DNA of 28,911 bases. Origin: Treponema sp. UBA6988 (GTDB lineage Bacteria > Spirochaetota > Spirochaetia > Treponematales > Treponemataceae). Under the pieces are notes generated by a model. It was given only the letters and a program-made list of their open reading frames with translations, had not been told where the DNA came from and made no database searches. The stretch covers positions 1 to 28,911 of the forward strand of contig DJYC01000070.1 of NCBI GenBank assembly GCA_002448445.1, read 5' to 3'. Positions 5,146 through 14,010 of this stretch are shown here, in pieces. Position 1 is the stretch's first letter; each line of letters begins with the position of its first letter. A program made the position numbers and the translations under genes.

Positions 5146-8100
5146 TTAAACCAAAGATTCCTTTAGCGTGGTAAAGACTTTTATGCCCTTTATGCGGCCA
5201 TCGCGGGCAAAGACGCTTTGGCTTTCCTGAGGCGTAAGGCTTGTGCTGGTGCGCTCCACTTTGCCGACGTCCGTTTCCACTTCAATTTTGTCCTGGCCGG
5301 AAAGGATGTATTTTACCTTTGTACCGCAGACAGTAAATTCCAGTGTTGAATCATCCTTAAATTCAGTCTTGCGTAAAAGCAGGCTCTTAAAGGTAAGGCA
5401 TGAATGTTCCACGCGGACTCCAAGCTCTCCGCTTCGGGTAATGATTTCTTCTTTTACCTGTCCCGTCATACCTGGCTGTTTTGCCCCCTGCATTGAAGGC
5501 GTATGCGAATATGGATCCTGGGGGAAGGCTCCGTAAAGCTGTGGAGTCTTGTTAAAGCCAAGTCCTGAGCGCACGTCGTAGTAAATAGAAGCAAGTTCTT
5601 TTGCCATCTGGCTGTCTGCCGAAGCAAATGCGGCATCAACGTTTTCCTGTACGGCAAGGAGCAGCTTTGAAACCATGTGCCAATAAATGCTGCCAAGGCC
5701 TTCGTAGGCGTAGAAGGTTCCAGAGCGGCCTGTAAAGCTTGAATGGTTGAAGGTCTTTTCATAGAGCAAAAGAAGTTCCTTTTCTTCTTCTGCGCTGGGC
5801 TTCATTCCATCAGGCAGATTCTGGATAAATTCCTGCATTACGCGGGCATTGAGGAATGAAGAGTTAAAGTGGAAGCATCCGTTTTGGTCGCTGCCAATTA
5901 CGATGCCCTTGGAGCGGTCAACAAATTCCTTAAGATTCTGGACATCGCTTGCAGGGACGTTGTTCTTCTCTTCAAATTTGGGAAGCTCCTTGTTGGGGTA
6001 AAGCATGTAGGAATTCTGCCTTTGTTCGTAGATGCGGCTTGAACGAAGCGCCTTAAGCAAGTCCACACATTCTTTTCCGCCAAGCAGGTGGGAAGAGAGG
6101 ACAGCAACCTGCCCTTCAAGCATTTCCTGCAGGTACTTGATTCCAAAGGAATTTTCCCCCGGCACAAGCACGTTGTAGGAATGGTAAAGGCCGTCGCTTC
6201 TTTTGTTTAGCCTTACGGTGTAGACAACCGCCGCTTTTATGAGCGTAAGTCCGCGGAGAATTTCATCTTTAGTGAGGCTTGCGTCTTTTCCAAAGCCGTT
6301 ATTATAGAGGGAATTGCGCTCCTTTTCAAATATAAGACCTGACTTGCATACAAAGTCGTAGAGTTGGCCGGCAGAAAGAGGTCCTGTGAAGTTTTCGTAT
6401 TCCGCAAAGTGTTCGGTTAGCGCTTTGAATGCAAGTGCGGTTTCTTCCGTTACCGTAAAGCTTTTGTCCTGGGACTGGGCAAAGAGTGTCTGGAGGAATG
6501 TAAGGTAGCGGTTAAGGTAGCAGCTTGTTACTACGGAAAGTCCCCAGCCTGCAAGAGCATTGTTTGCGTCGTTCCATTCAGGACGCTGTGTGTTGAGCCA
6601 GATTCCTCCGCCCGGGACTAGGTTTGCGGCCTTGCTTATTACAATCTGCAGCAGTTTCTGCGTAAGGGTAACAAGGGCTATGCTTCCGTCTTTTGATGCA
6701 ACTAGCTTTGCGTCCCCTCCCCTTTCTTTTGCGGCCTTAATGAGGGCATTGCTTGCCTCACGGTCAAAGGCTATGGTGTCGCGGGGATTTTTTAGTATGC
6801 TTGCAAAGTCCTTGATTCTGTAGGGAACCGCAGCAGAGCTAAAGAGTTTTGTGGCAAGGGCTTTATTCAGGAAGTCTTTGTCCAGTTCATTCTGTCTTTC
6901 CAAAAGCTTTTGCAGGTAGATTACCTGGTGGTCTCCCCAGTAGCCAATGAAGGCCCAGGGATTGTTTGGATCGGGAACTTCCCAGTCAAGGCCACCGCGG
7001 AATATTCTGTAGGGGTTGAATCCGTCAAAGGTCATGTTGTTAAGGAAGGCGCATATCATCGACGGGGTGTATTCAGGATAAGAGTATGAAAGTGCCTCCC
7101 AGTTCTGGAAGATGTCGCGCCAGTTGCCCTCGTAGTTAAGGATTTTATTTCCAAATTCGTCGCGGAGCTTTATGTTGAATTTGTTCCAGGGGCGGCTTGG
7201 GTCTCCGTGCCTTCTGGAGAAGGTAAGCGGCATGTATTCAAGTGCAAGCTTTAAAAGCAGTGGGTCTGCAAACTTTTGGGCAGCGTCTACAAGTTCGCTT
7301 CGCTTTATTAGCTTTTTGCCTGCAAAACCGGAAAGCATTTTTTCTGCAGAAGGAATGAGGCTTGTATTGCGCTGGGAGACAAAGCGCATAAAGTCTTCCA
7401 GGCTGATTTTTCCTCCGTCTGCAAAGATCCCGCCCCTCATTATGTTGAACATTACGTTTGCGCTGTGGTGGACGCAGCTCATTTTGTCTGCGGTGTCCTG
7501 CATACCGTCGGCCTGAGCTATAAAGCTGTCCATTTCGCGCTTGCAGCTGGCAATGTCTTCTTCCAAAAGCCTTGCAGCTTGGTCCCTGTTTGCAAGCAGC
7601 TTCTTTAGGTCTGCAACACGTAAAGAATCAAGGAAGGTGTCAAAGACCTGGCTCCAACATTCCTTTGCTCCGGGGGAAAGTGTTTCCTTTTTGCAGACAA
7701 AGCAGGAGGCCCTTTTTCCCTTAACAACGTCCTCACCGGCAAGGTCCTGCGGCTGGGGAAGTGAATTCTTTGCAAGCAGGGCAAATTTCATTGGGGAATC
7801 AGGTGAAATCATTGTTATTCCGCTCGTGAACCAGCAGGTGTTTGCCACAAGACATTCGCTTGGTTCTGCCTTGTCGGAAACAACGGAAGAAAGCGAAAAG
7901 AGGGCAAGGGCACTTTCCCTGTCCATGTCTGACTGCTTGTAGGCATCCAAAAGTACGCTTGAATTGTTCTGCAGCTCAGTTCCTGCTCCGGCAGGCATTA
8001 TGTTCTGGCAGCCGTCAAGTATGGAAAATTCCACGGCCTTAGCACCCGTGTTTTCTATTTGAACACGGCGCACAATTCCAAATTTGTCTGAACTTGTCCA

Positions 8101-8520
8101 GGCATAGCGGAAGGTTAGCCCAAGGTCTGCATTCTTTTCTTCGAATATTACTTCCGTACCGTTGGTGTTTTTGTAGATGGTGCGGGAAATGGACGGATTT
8201 TTTGCTGCGCGGACTGCGGGTGTGGAAGAAAGAGAGGCAAAGGGTTCCCACAGGACAATATTGTTTCCGCAGTTTACAGCCAGCAAGGTATAGGGGCCTG
8301 TTACCGTCTTTGCATCGGAAACCTTGTCTGCCGTGTAATAAGGGAAGACTGCATGGTTTGCATCCATTCTTCCTGCAGTAACTCCGCCCTGGGACCAGCA
8401 AAAGTTCCACACGTCGGAAGAACTGGTTATTGTCATGAAGAAATCTTCCATCAAATCATAGTCTTCTATTTTGTAAAAGAGCTCACCGTTAATCTTTACA
8501 AAATTCTCATTGCCCGCCAT
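5146..8520 (-). CDS. Large (alpha/alpha)6-barrel carbohydrate enzyme-like protein, GH94/cellobiose-phosphorylase-related
   Basis: A 1124-residue protein without a signal peptide, so probably cytoplasmic. Start: the ATG at 8518-8520 has GGAGG seven bases upstream; the ATG six bases earlier touches the same site, and longer starts lack one. Residues about 1-300 look like a beta-rich domain (FVKINGELFYKIEDYD; later YAWTSSDKFGIVRRVQIENTG). The conserved centre has RPWNKFNI (443-450), LNYEGNWRDIFQNWEAL (461-477), GLDWEVPDPNNPW (510-522), GYWGDHQ (526-532) and RPEWNDANNAL (646-656). EWNDANN resembles the WNDGMN loop that carries the catalytic acid in GH94 phosphorylases, but I cannot confirm function or substrate. 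Another possibility is an uncharacterised glycosidase family. It is divergent from the sugar-binding/YesMN genes, which fits a shared sugar regulon. Confidence 0.6.
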   Translation of the reverse strand: MAGNENFVKINGELFYKIEDYDLMEDFFMTITSSSDVWNFCWSQGGVTAGRMDANHAVFPYYTADKVSDAKTVTGPYTLLAVNCGNNIVLWEPFASLSSTPAVRAAKNPSISRTIYKNTNGTEVIFEEKNADLGLTFRYAWTSSDKFGIVRRVQIENTGAKAVEFSILDGCQNIMPAGAGTELQNNSSVLLDAYKQSDMDRESALALFSLSSVVSDKAEPSECLVANTCWFTSGITMISPDSPMKFALLAKNSLPQPQDLAGEDVVKGKRASCFVCKKETLSPGAKECWSQVFDTFLDSLRVADLKKLLANRDQAARLLEEDIASCKREMDSFIAQADGMQDTADKMSCVHHSANVMFNIMRGGIFADGGKISLEDFMRFVSQRNTSLIPSAEKMLSGFAGKKLIKRSELVDAAQKFADPLLLKLALEYMPLTFSRRHGDPSRPWNKFNIKLRDEFGNKILNYEGNWRDIFQNWEALSYSYPEYTPSMICAFLNNMTFDGFNPYRIFRGGLDWEVPDPNNPWAFIGYWGDHQVIYLQKLLERQNELDKDFLNKALATKLFSSAAVPYRIKDFASILKNPRDTIAFDREASNALIKAAKERGGDAKLVASKDGSIALVTLTQKLLQIVISKAANLVPGGGIWLNTQRPEWNDANNALAGWGLSVVTSCYLNRYLTFLQTLFAQSQDKSFTVTEETALAFKALTEHFAEYENFTGPLSAGQLYDFVCKSGLIFEKERNSLYNNGFGKDASLTKDEILRGLTLIKAAVVYTVRLNKRSDGLYHSYNVLVPGENSFGIKYLQEMLEGQVAVLSSHLLGGKECVDLLKALRSSRIYEQRQNSYMLYPNKELPKFEEKNNVPASDVQNLKEFVDRSKGIVIGSDQNGCFHFNSSFLNARVMQEFIQNLPDGMKPSAEEEKELLLLYEKTFNHSSFTGRSGTFYAYEGLGSIYWHMVSKLLLAVQENVDAAFASADSQMAKELASIYYDVRSGLGFNKTPQLYGAFPQDPYSHTPSMQGAKQPGMTGQVKEEIITRSGELGVRVEHSCLTFKSLLLRKTEFKDDSTLEFTVCGTKVKYILSGQDKIEVETDVGKVERTSTSLTPQESQSVFARDGRIKGIKVFTTLKESLV

Positions 8521-8558
8521 AGCCATGCCTCCAATTTTTTTCAAAACATTCTTTTGTA

Positions 8559-8602
8559 AAACGGCTCTCTCAGGGAAATTTCCCATGCGAAACGGCTCGC
8601 TC
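8559..8602. promoter_or_regulatory. Direct repeats 31 bases apart around a 12-base palindrome, candidate operator
   Basis: A 13-base direct repeat, AAACGGCTCNCTC (8559-8571 and 8590-8602, 12 of 13 identical), flanks the perfect palindrome GGGAAATTTCCC (8573-8584). The offset is 31 bases, about three helical turns, as expected for an AraC-family protein binding one DNA face. It lies 39-82 bases upstream of the GH94-like start. Confidence 0.45.
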
Positions 8603-8700
8603 GAAGTTACACTACGGTTCCCCGCGTATACGCTTGAGCAGAATGTTTCGCGTGTCAATTTTCCCTTACGCAGCCTACATTACAAAATCTGCTTTTTCTG

Positions 8701-8722
8701 GTAGAAAATATAAAATTTCTAC
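8701..8722. promoter_or_regulatory. Inverted repeat GTAGAAA-N8-TTTCTAC, candidate operator
   Basis: Perfect 7-bp arms (8701-8707 and 8716-8722) separated by eight A/T bases sit between the divergent genes. It could bind a dimeric regulator. There is no matching site elsewhere that I noticed. Confidence 0.35.
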
Positions 8723-8825
8723 AGCTTTTTTTCCTTTTTTTTACAGTAAAGCACAATGCGCTCAATGTCAAATGCAAAGTCGCCAAAACCGAACTATTAC
8801 CACCGTACTGAAAATTGAAATCCTG

Positions 8826-8854
8826 TTACATAATTGTGAAAAATATAGTATAGT
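8826..8854 (+). promoter_or_regulatory. Possible promoter of the sugar-binding/YesM/YesN operon
   Basis: TTACAT (8826-8831), 17 bases, TATAGT (8849-8854), then 26 bases to the ATG. The -35 match is poor, as expected for an activated promoter; an overlapping TATAGT begins at 8844. Confidence 0.35.
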
Positions 8855-8880
8855 AATAGAAGAAACTTGCGGGAAAGAAA

Positions 8881-10575
8881 ATGAAAGAAAAGAGATTTAC
8901 AAAGAATACAAAGGCCAAGGCTCTTGCACATTTTGCAGCATCAAGCACAGCATTGCTTGCAGCATCACTTGCTGCATCACTTGCAATTGCACTACTTGTA
9001 TCCTCATGCCAAAAAAAGGAAGAAGTTCCGCAGAGCGCAAAAGGCAGCGCAGACACTCCTGGCTGGACGCTCAACAGGGAAAACCCGGTAACATTCAGCT
9101 GGTACATAAACTACAGCTGGTTCAAGGCCCACTGGGGAGAATCCACCGCATCCAAATACATAACCAAAAAGACAGGCGTAAGCATAGACTTTATCATACC
9201 TACAGGGGATGAGAACGAAGAGCTGAATTCAATGATTGTCTCAGACTCCATGCCGGACATAATCACCGTTGACTGCAGAGAAAGCCAGCTTCCCGCCATG
9301 ATAAACGGCCGCATGTTCTACCCGCTTGAATACCTTGCAAAGGAATACGACCCTTACTTCTTTAAGGTTGCATCCCGCGACAAGCTCAACTGGTACACGA
9401 TGGAAGACGGGCACATCTATGGCTACCCCAACGCATCCTATACCCCGGATGACTACAGGAAGTACAAGGGAAGCCTTACTTCCCACGAAACATTCCTCGT
9501 AAGAAAGGACATCTACGAAGCGCTTGGCTCACCGGACATGTCCACTCCGGAAGGCTTCATCAATGCGCTAAAAATGGCAAAGGAAAAATTCCCCCTGGTA
9601 AACGGAGAGCCACTCATTCCCTTAGGCACTGACGAATTTACAGCAACAGGCTGCCCAAAGCTACAGGACATGCTCTGCCACTTTCTTGCAATCCCGCCTG
9701 AGCAGGACGGAAAATTTACGGACTATGCAATGGGGCTTTCGGAAAACGAGGAATACATTCGCTGGCTCAAGACCTTCAGGAAGGCCCATGAACTTGGACT
9801 CATGCCCAGGGAAGTTTTTGTGGACAAGAGGTCGCAGATAGAGGAAAAGGCGGAAAAAGGGCTTTACTTTGCCCTGCTCTACTACAACTGGGACATGCAG
9901 AACGCGCAGAACAAGCTCTACCAAAAGAACAAGGACGGAATCTACATCGCGGTAAGAGGGCCTGCAAACTCACGCGGGGATGACCCCAAGCTTTCATTCG
10001 GCGGAATTTCAGGATGGACACTCACCCTCATTTCAAAAAAATGCAAGGACCCTGCAAGAGCTATCCAATTCCTCACCTACCTAATTTCGGAAGAAGGCCA
10101 AATGGACACATACTTCGGCGAGGAAGGAAAAACATATTCGATAGAAGACGGAATCCCGGAGCTTTTGCCCCACGTAAAGACGCTTTCACTCTCCGACAAG
10201 GACACGCTGGAACACCGCTACGGAGTCCTCTACACATACTGGATGCTCATGGACTCAGGCTGGCAGGCCCAGTGGAAGACGGAGCTTTCCCCATCCATCT
10301 CCCAGCCGGAACTTTGGACCCGCCCCTATGTTGAGCAATACTTTGCATACGAGGCCATAACCCTTCCGCCAAATTCAGAAGAAAACCTCACCTACCAGGA
10401 AGTGCTGCGGCGATGGGGAAGCACCTTACAGAACCTGTTGCTTTCCGAAAGCGATGAAGACTTCGACATCATCCTTGATGAATTCAACCAGATTAAGAAG
10501 ACAGAAAAATACAGGAAGCTGGTGCAGCTCCAGACAAGTCTCATGCAGCGCAACAAAAAGAAGCTCGGAATCTAG
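8881..10575 (+). CDS. Extracellular solute-binding lipoprotein of a sugar ABC transporter
   Basis: A 564-residue lipoprotein: basic N-terminus (MKEKRFTKNTKAKA), a hydrophobic run with repeated AASLA, and lipobox LVSSC with C43 as the lipidated residue. The mature part matches the large family-1 (LplA-like) binding proteins that accompany YesM/YesN pairs: VTFSWYINYSWF (70s), MIVSDSMPDIITVD (about 117-130), INGRMFYPLEYL, GYPNASYTPDDYR and FLVRKDIYEALG, then ISGWTLTLISKKCKDPARAIQFLTYLISEEGQ (about 375-405). It would capture an oligosaccharide at the outer face of the inner membrane. The permease genes expected next to it are absent; the next gene is a sensor kinase three bases downstream. The start has a weak GGGAAAG site. 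It is either the receptor of an unlinked transporter or a sensing partner of the kinase. Confidence 0.85.
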   Translation: MKEKRFTKNTKAKALAHFAASSTALLAASLAASLAIALLVSSCQKKEEVPQSAKGSADTPGWTLNRENPVTFSWYINYSWFKAHWGESTASKYITKKTGVSIDFIIPTGDENEELNSMIVSDSMPDIITVDCRESQLPAMINGRMFYPLEYLAKEYDPYFFKVASRDKLNWYTMEDGHIYGYPNASYTPDDYRKYKGSLTSHETFLVRKDIYEALGSPDMSTPEGFINALKMAKEKFPLVNGEPLIPLGTDEFTATGCPKLQDMLCHFLAIPPEQDGKFTDYAMGLSENEEYIRWLKTFRKAHELGLMPREVFVDKRSQIEEKAEKGLYFALLYYNWDMQNAQNKLYQKNKDGIYIAVRGPANSRGDDPKLSFGGISGWTLTLISKKCKDPARAIQFLTYLISEEGQMDTYFGEEGKTYSIEDGIPELLPHVKTLSLSDKDTLEHRYGVLYTYWMLMDSGWQAQWKTELSPSISQPELWTRPYVEQYFAYEAITLPPNSEENLTYQEVLRRWGSTLQNLLLSESDEDFDIILDEFNQIKKTEKYRKLVQLQTSLMQRNKKKLGI

Positions 10576-10578
10576 CAA

Positions 10579-12384
10579 ATGAAGCACACACTCACAAAAA
10601 AATTCCGGGAAATGCTGGAACGGCTCAAATTCAGTTTTTCCACAAAGGTAGTCTTCGTATACACATGCCTTGTCTTTATCCCGGTAGCCATGCTCTTCAC
10701 TTTCATCATCAGCAAGACGATCACAAGGCAAAGGCAGGAACTCATAGACATCTGTACGCTCTACATGCAGCAAAACGTGGATTCAATCCTACAAAAAATA
10801 GACACCGTAAACAGAATGAAGACAATGGTCTTTTCGGACAACGAGCTTAACCTTATGCTGGCCATGCCGGAAAACTACACTGACGCACAGATTGTAGACA
10901 TCACAAGAAGGAAAGCCTCCGACTTTGAGCGAATGCTTACGCTTGAACCCTTCAACGCAATCCGCATCTTTACACCGCGTACAATAATCCCTGAACGCTG
11001 GCCTGTAATCCTCCGCTTTCCGCGCACAAACCTTCCTGCCCTAAAGCCCTGGGAATTCAACTATTCAGCAAAGTACATAAACGACAGGCGAAACGAAGAG
11101 CTTTCCGTCTGCGCAACAAGGGAAATGCTTTTGGGAAAGCGCTCCATTGGCTACCTGCAAATTTCCTATTCAATGAAAACCTTCTTCCCCTTCCTCTACA
11201 AACGAAAGAGCTCCTACGAAAACGACTATGTATTTACACTGGGAAGGAGCGGATCGGGCAGCCACTTCTTTAGCATAACGAATGATTCCATAAAGCTTAT
11301 CCAGCAGGAACTTGGCGAAAAATACATCAACCATCTGGAAAAAGAATATTTTAGGGCGGCAAACAAAGAAGTCATCCACTGCACAGTTTACAAGGGCAAG
11401 ATCCTCATCTGGCAAAAGTCCAGGGAACTTGGAACCATTTTTGTACACACATGCTCCACTTCCGTAATCTCAAAAGCCGTTGCTGGAATTACAGTGGTGC
11501 TTGTGCTTACGCTTACATTCTCAGCGGTGCTTCTTTTCTACCTAATAAAATTCACCACGGAAAAAATGATGCGCGGTGTTTTCTCCGTCATCAGGGGAAT
11601 GCGCAAGGTTCAGCTTGGGGAACTTGGTGTTCAGATAAGCGTAGAAGGAGACGATGAAGTTGGCCAGGCGCAAAAGACATTCAACAAGATGACTCGCCAG
11701 CTTCAGAATCAGATTGCCCAGATAAAAAAGGAACAGCAGCTTATTGCAGAAACAGAGCTAAAGGCTATGCAAAACCAGATAAACGCCCACTTCCTATTTA
11801 ACGTGCTTGAGACAATACGCATGCAGGCGGTTCTTGCGGACGAAGACACCATTGCCCAGACCATTGCCGTCCTTGGAAAAATGATGCACTACTGCCTTAG
11901 GTGGAGGGTTCATTTTGTTGAACTCAGCAAGGAAATAGAATACATTGAATCCTACATCTACCTTTTAAATTTAAGGAACGACTACACAATCACTTTGGAA
12001 ACCCAAGTAGACGAAAAATTCCTTCATCTTAACATTCCAAAGATGGTTTTACAGCCGCTCGTGGAAAATGCCTTTTACCATGCAATAGAAGGGGAAGCAA
12101 AGGATTCAGTAATAAAAGTCTTTACCAAAGAAGACGGGGACATACTCTATCTTTGCGTGCAGGACTTTGGCTGCGGCATGGAACAAAAGCAGATTGACTC
12201 AATCCTTGAATACCTAAAAAAAGAAAGCGCAGAAGAAGAGACAACCGGTCACATTGGCATAAAAAACATTCAGCAGAGGCTTTTTATGTTCTACGGTGAC
12301 GGATACAAAATTCAAATTGAATCGGAAAAGGGAAAGGGCACTCTCATAAAAATTCCAGTTCCAAAAGGAGACCTAAGTGTTTAA
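10579..12384 (+). CDS. YesM/LytS-type sensor histidine kinase
   Basis: A 601-residue inner-membrane kinase. Transmembrane helices lie at about 23-46 and 303-325, with an extracytoplasmic sensor domain of some 255 residues between them. A HAMP linker (about 325-380) follows, then a coiled coil and the His_kinase domain with phospho-acceptor H404 in QINAHFLFNVLETIR. This motif is canonically QINPHFLYN; here Pro and Tyr are Ala and Phe. The ATPase domain shows the N box LQPLVENAFYHA (491-502), DFGCGM (529-534) and GHIGIKNIQQRL (557-568). The gene starts three bases after the binding-protein stop with little ribosome-binding site, suggesting translational coupling. An in-frame ATG at residue 12 is an alternative start. 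It probably senses sugar availability and phosphorylates the regulator encoded next. Confidence 0.9.
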   Translation: MKHTLTKKFREMLERLKFSFSTKVVFVYTCLVFIPVAMLFTFIISKTITRQRQELIDICTLYMQQNVDSILQKIDTVNRMKTMVFSDNELNLMLAMPENYTDAQIVDITRRKASDFERMLTLEPFNAIRIFTPRTIIPERWPVILRFPRTNLPALKPWEFNYSAKYINDRRNEELSVCATREMLLGKRSIGYLQISYSMKTFFPFLYKRKSSYENDYVFTLGRSGSGSHFFSITNDSIKLIQQELGEKYINHLEKEYFRAANKEVIHCTVYKGKILIWQKSRELGTIFVHTCSTSVISKAVAGITVVLVLTLTFSAVLLFYLIKFTTEKMMRGVFSVIRGMRKVQLGELGVQISVEGDDEVGQAQKTFNKMTRQLQNQIAQIKKEQQLIAETELKAMQNQINAHFLFNVLETIRMQAVLADEDTIAQTIAVLGKMMHYCLRWRVHFVELSKEIEYIESYIYLLNLRNDYTITLETQVDEKFLHLNIPKMVLQPLVENAFYHAIEGEAKDSVIKVFTKEDGDILYLCVQDFGCGMEQKQIDSILEYLKKESAEEETTGHIGIKNIQQRLFMFYGDGYKIQIESEKGKGTLIKIPVPKGDLSV

Positions 12385-13819
12385 GATTTTACTTGCTGAT
12401 GACGAAAAGACAATCCGCGCAGGAATAAAAAAAATCATCCTCACAAACATAAAGGAAGAAGTTTCCATTCTGGAAGCAAGGAACGGAGAAGAGGCATACA
12501 CCCTTTGCATGAGCGAATTTCCCGACCTTTTGATTACAGACATACGCATGCCCGGAACAGACGGCGTTATGCTTATGGAAAAAATTTCTTCGGCAACAAA
12601 AAAGCCCTACATGATTGTGCTTAGCGGCTACGATGATTTTTCCTACGCAAAGGCCGCAATCACAAGCGGAGCCTTGGCATACGTCTTAAAGCCTGTAGAC
12701 AGGGAAGAATTTATTTCTGCGGTCAACAAGGGAATCCAGCTGGTAAAGGAAAGCCGCAAAAAAATGAACGAATCCCTTATGCAGGAAATTGCAAACAACA
12801 GCGACACAAACCCGCTCTCTTTCCCACGCGAACAGTTTCCAAACGGACTTTACTGCCTGGCAATATACGGAAAGAATTCCCGCGAAACACTGAACAGAAT
12901 AACCGGAAGTTCCCCCTGCTTTTTCCTTAGCGAAAATTCACTATGCCGCTTTTTTATTATCCCCTGTGAGGCACTGGAAAAAATTACCGGTTCGGACGAA
13001 CTTGCCAACATGTACACAGGAATAAGCCCACTCTATTCAGCCCCGGAAGCCCAGTCAAACTTAAAGAAGATAAAGGCACAGGCACAAAAGGCACTTCTTT
13101 CCTGCTACTTTCCGCAAAAGCACACCGGTATTTTTAAATTCAAGGCAGAAGCATCAGCGGACATTTTTGCAGACATAGAGGCCAACTGGGAAAAATGCAT
13201 CTCCTTTGTTGAGCTCCACGATTTTGAAAGCGTACTAAAGTCTATAAAAACCCTCTTTGAATTTAGCGGAATTGAAGAAGATGAAAAGCCTGCAAAGCTG
13301 CTCTACCTCTACGAAAAGATTCTGGAAAGCCTTTTCCGCCGCTACCTTTCCATTAGCCAAAACGATGCCTACCTTCACACCAAGGAAGTGATGATAGAGC
13401 GCCTCTTCCGCTCAGCATCAGTTGAAGAATGGAAGTCTTTCGTAACAGACTACGTAATCTACCTTGCTGCAATATTCAACAAGCAGAACGGTGGCACTCC
13501 CTTTGTAACAAAGGCCCTGGAATACATGGAAAAGAATTTTACCAATCCGGACATTACCATGGCAACGGTTTCCAACTACGTCTCCGCAAACTACACATGG
13601 TTCTCCGAAAAATTCAAGGAACAGACAGGCTCCAGCTTTAACGATTACCTAAAAAAGCTAAGGATAAACAAGGCAAAGGAGCTTCTTGAACTTGGAATCT
13701 ACAAGGTCTACGAAGTTTCGCAAAAATGCGGCTACCGCGACTCCAAGCATTTTATAAAGTCCTTTCACGCAACCACTGGACTAAAGCCAAGCGAGTGGGC
13801 CCAGCTAAAGTCCAACTAA
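12377..13819 (+). CDS. YesN-type response regulator (REC plus AraC HTH)
   Basis: A 480-residue regulator starting at GTG (12377-12379), with GGAG six bases upstream and an 8-base overlap with the kinase gene. The receiver domain (1-120) has the acidic pair D8-D9, phospho-acceptor D55 in LITDIRMPG, S83 in VLSGYDDF and K105 in LKPVD. The middle (about 125-370) is a linker domain with no motif I recognise. The C-terminus (about 377-480) is an AraC-type double helix-turn-helix: ITMATVSNYVSANYTWFSEKFKEQ, then VYEVSQKCGYRDSKHFIKSFHATTGLKPSEW. It would bind direct-repeat half-sites; the pair at 8559-8602 is a candidate. No terminator is clear, and repeats begin about 25 bases after the stop. Confidence 0.92.
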   Translation: MFKILLADDEKTIRAGIKKIILTNIKEEVSILEARNGEEAYTLCMSEFPDLLITDIRMPGTDGVMLMEKISSATKKPYMIVLSGYDDFSYAKAAITSGALAYVLKPVDREEFISAVNKGIQLVKESRKKMNESLMQEIANNSDTNPLSFPREQFPNGLYCLAIYGKNSRETLNRITGSSPCFFLSENSLCRFFIIPCEALEKITGSDELANMYTGISPLYSAPEAQSNLKKIKAQAQKALLSCYFPQKHTGIFKFKAEASADIFADIEANWEKCISFVELHDFESVLKSIKTLFEFSGIEEDEKPAKLLYLYEKILESLFRRYLSISQNDAYLHTKEVMIERLFRSASVEEWKSFVTDYVIYLAAIFNKQNGGTPFVTKALEYMEKNFTNPDITMATVSNYVSANYTWFSEKFKEQTGSSFNDYLKKLRINKAKELLELGIYKVYEVSQKCGYRDSKHFIKSFHATTGLKPSEWAQLKSN

Positions 13820-13842
13820 AATAGGCGCCCTACTACCGCCCG

Positions 13843-13868
13843 TCACCCTGAACTTGATTCAGGGTCTG
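13843..13868 (+). repeat. Short GTCA-hairpin-TCTG unit
   Basis: CCCTGAA (13846-13852), loop CTTGA, TTCAGGG (13858-13864), preceded by CGTCA and followed by TCTGTA. It is the simple form of the nested repeat that follows 35 bases later. Confidence 0.8.
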
Positions 13869-13899
13869 TAAAAGCCCCAGCCATAGTCCTGCACTACCG

Positions 13900-13960
13900 T
13901 CACCCTGAACTGCTACGCCATATTCGCACGCACTTGCTACGAATATGGATTCAGGGTCTG
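13900..13960 (+). repeat. Nested-hairpin repeat, copy 2
   Basis: The same outer arms as the unit at 13843 (CCCTGAA 13903-13909; TTCAGGG 13950-13956) and the same flanks (CCGTCA, TCTGTA). The 5-base loop is replaced by 40 bases that contain a perfect 9-bp stem CCATATTCG (13918-13926) and CGAATATGG (13940-13948). It is an inverted copy of 4747-4808. Confidence 0.85.
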
Positions 13961-14010
13961 TACAAGCCCAACAAAAACAACGGCAAGCCCCCAAAAACTT
14001 AAAACCGCCC

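Larger units (their letters stand above)
8521..8880. other. Divergent regulatory region between the GH94-like gene and the sugar-binding-protein gene
   Basis: A gene-free stretch of 360 bases. From left to right it contains the ribosome-binding site of the leftward gene (8527-8531), a pair of direct repeats around a palindrome (8559-8602), the 10-base palindrome GCGTATACGC (about 8621-8630), GCGAAAC/GTTTCGC arms about 60 bases apart (8588 and 8647), an inverted repeat (8701-8722) and a possible rightward promoter (8826-8854). No small gene is evident. Confidence 0.55.

Noticed and set aside
8815..8849. TTGAAA with TATAGT as the promoter of the sugar-binding-protein gene
   Set aside because: The spacer would be 23 bases, too long for a sigma-70-type promoter; TTACAT with the later TATAGT fits better.
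8634..9212. 192-residue open frame on the plus strand over the start of the sugar-binding protein
   Set aside because: It overlaps the clear lipoprotein gene in another frame, is low-complexity Cys/Thr-rich, and has no start signals or family motifs.
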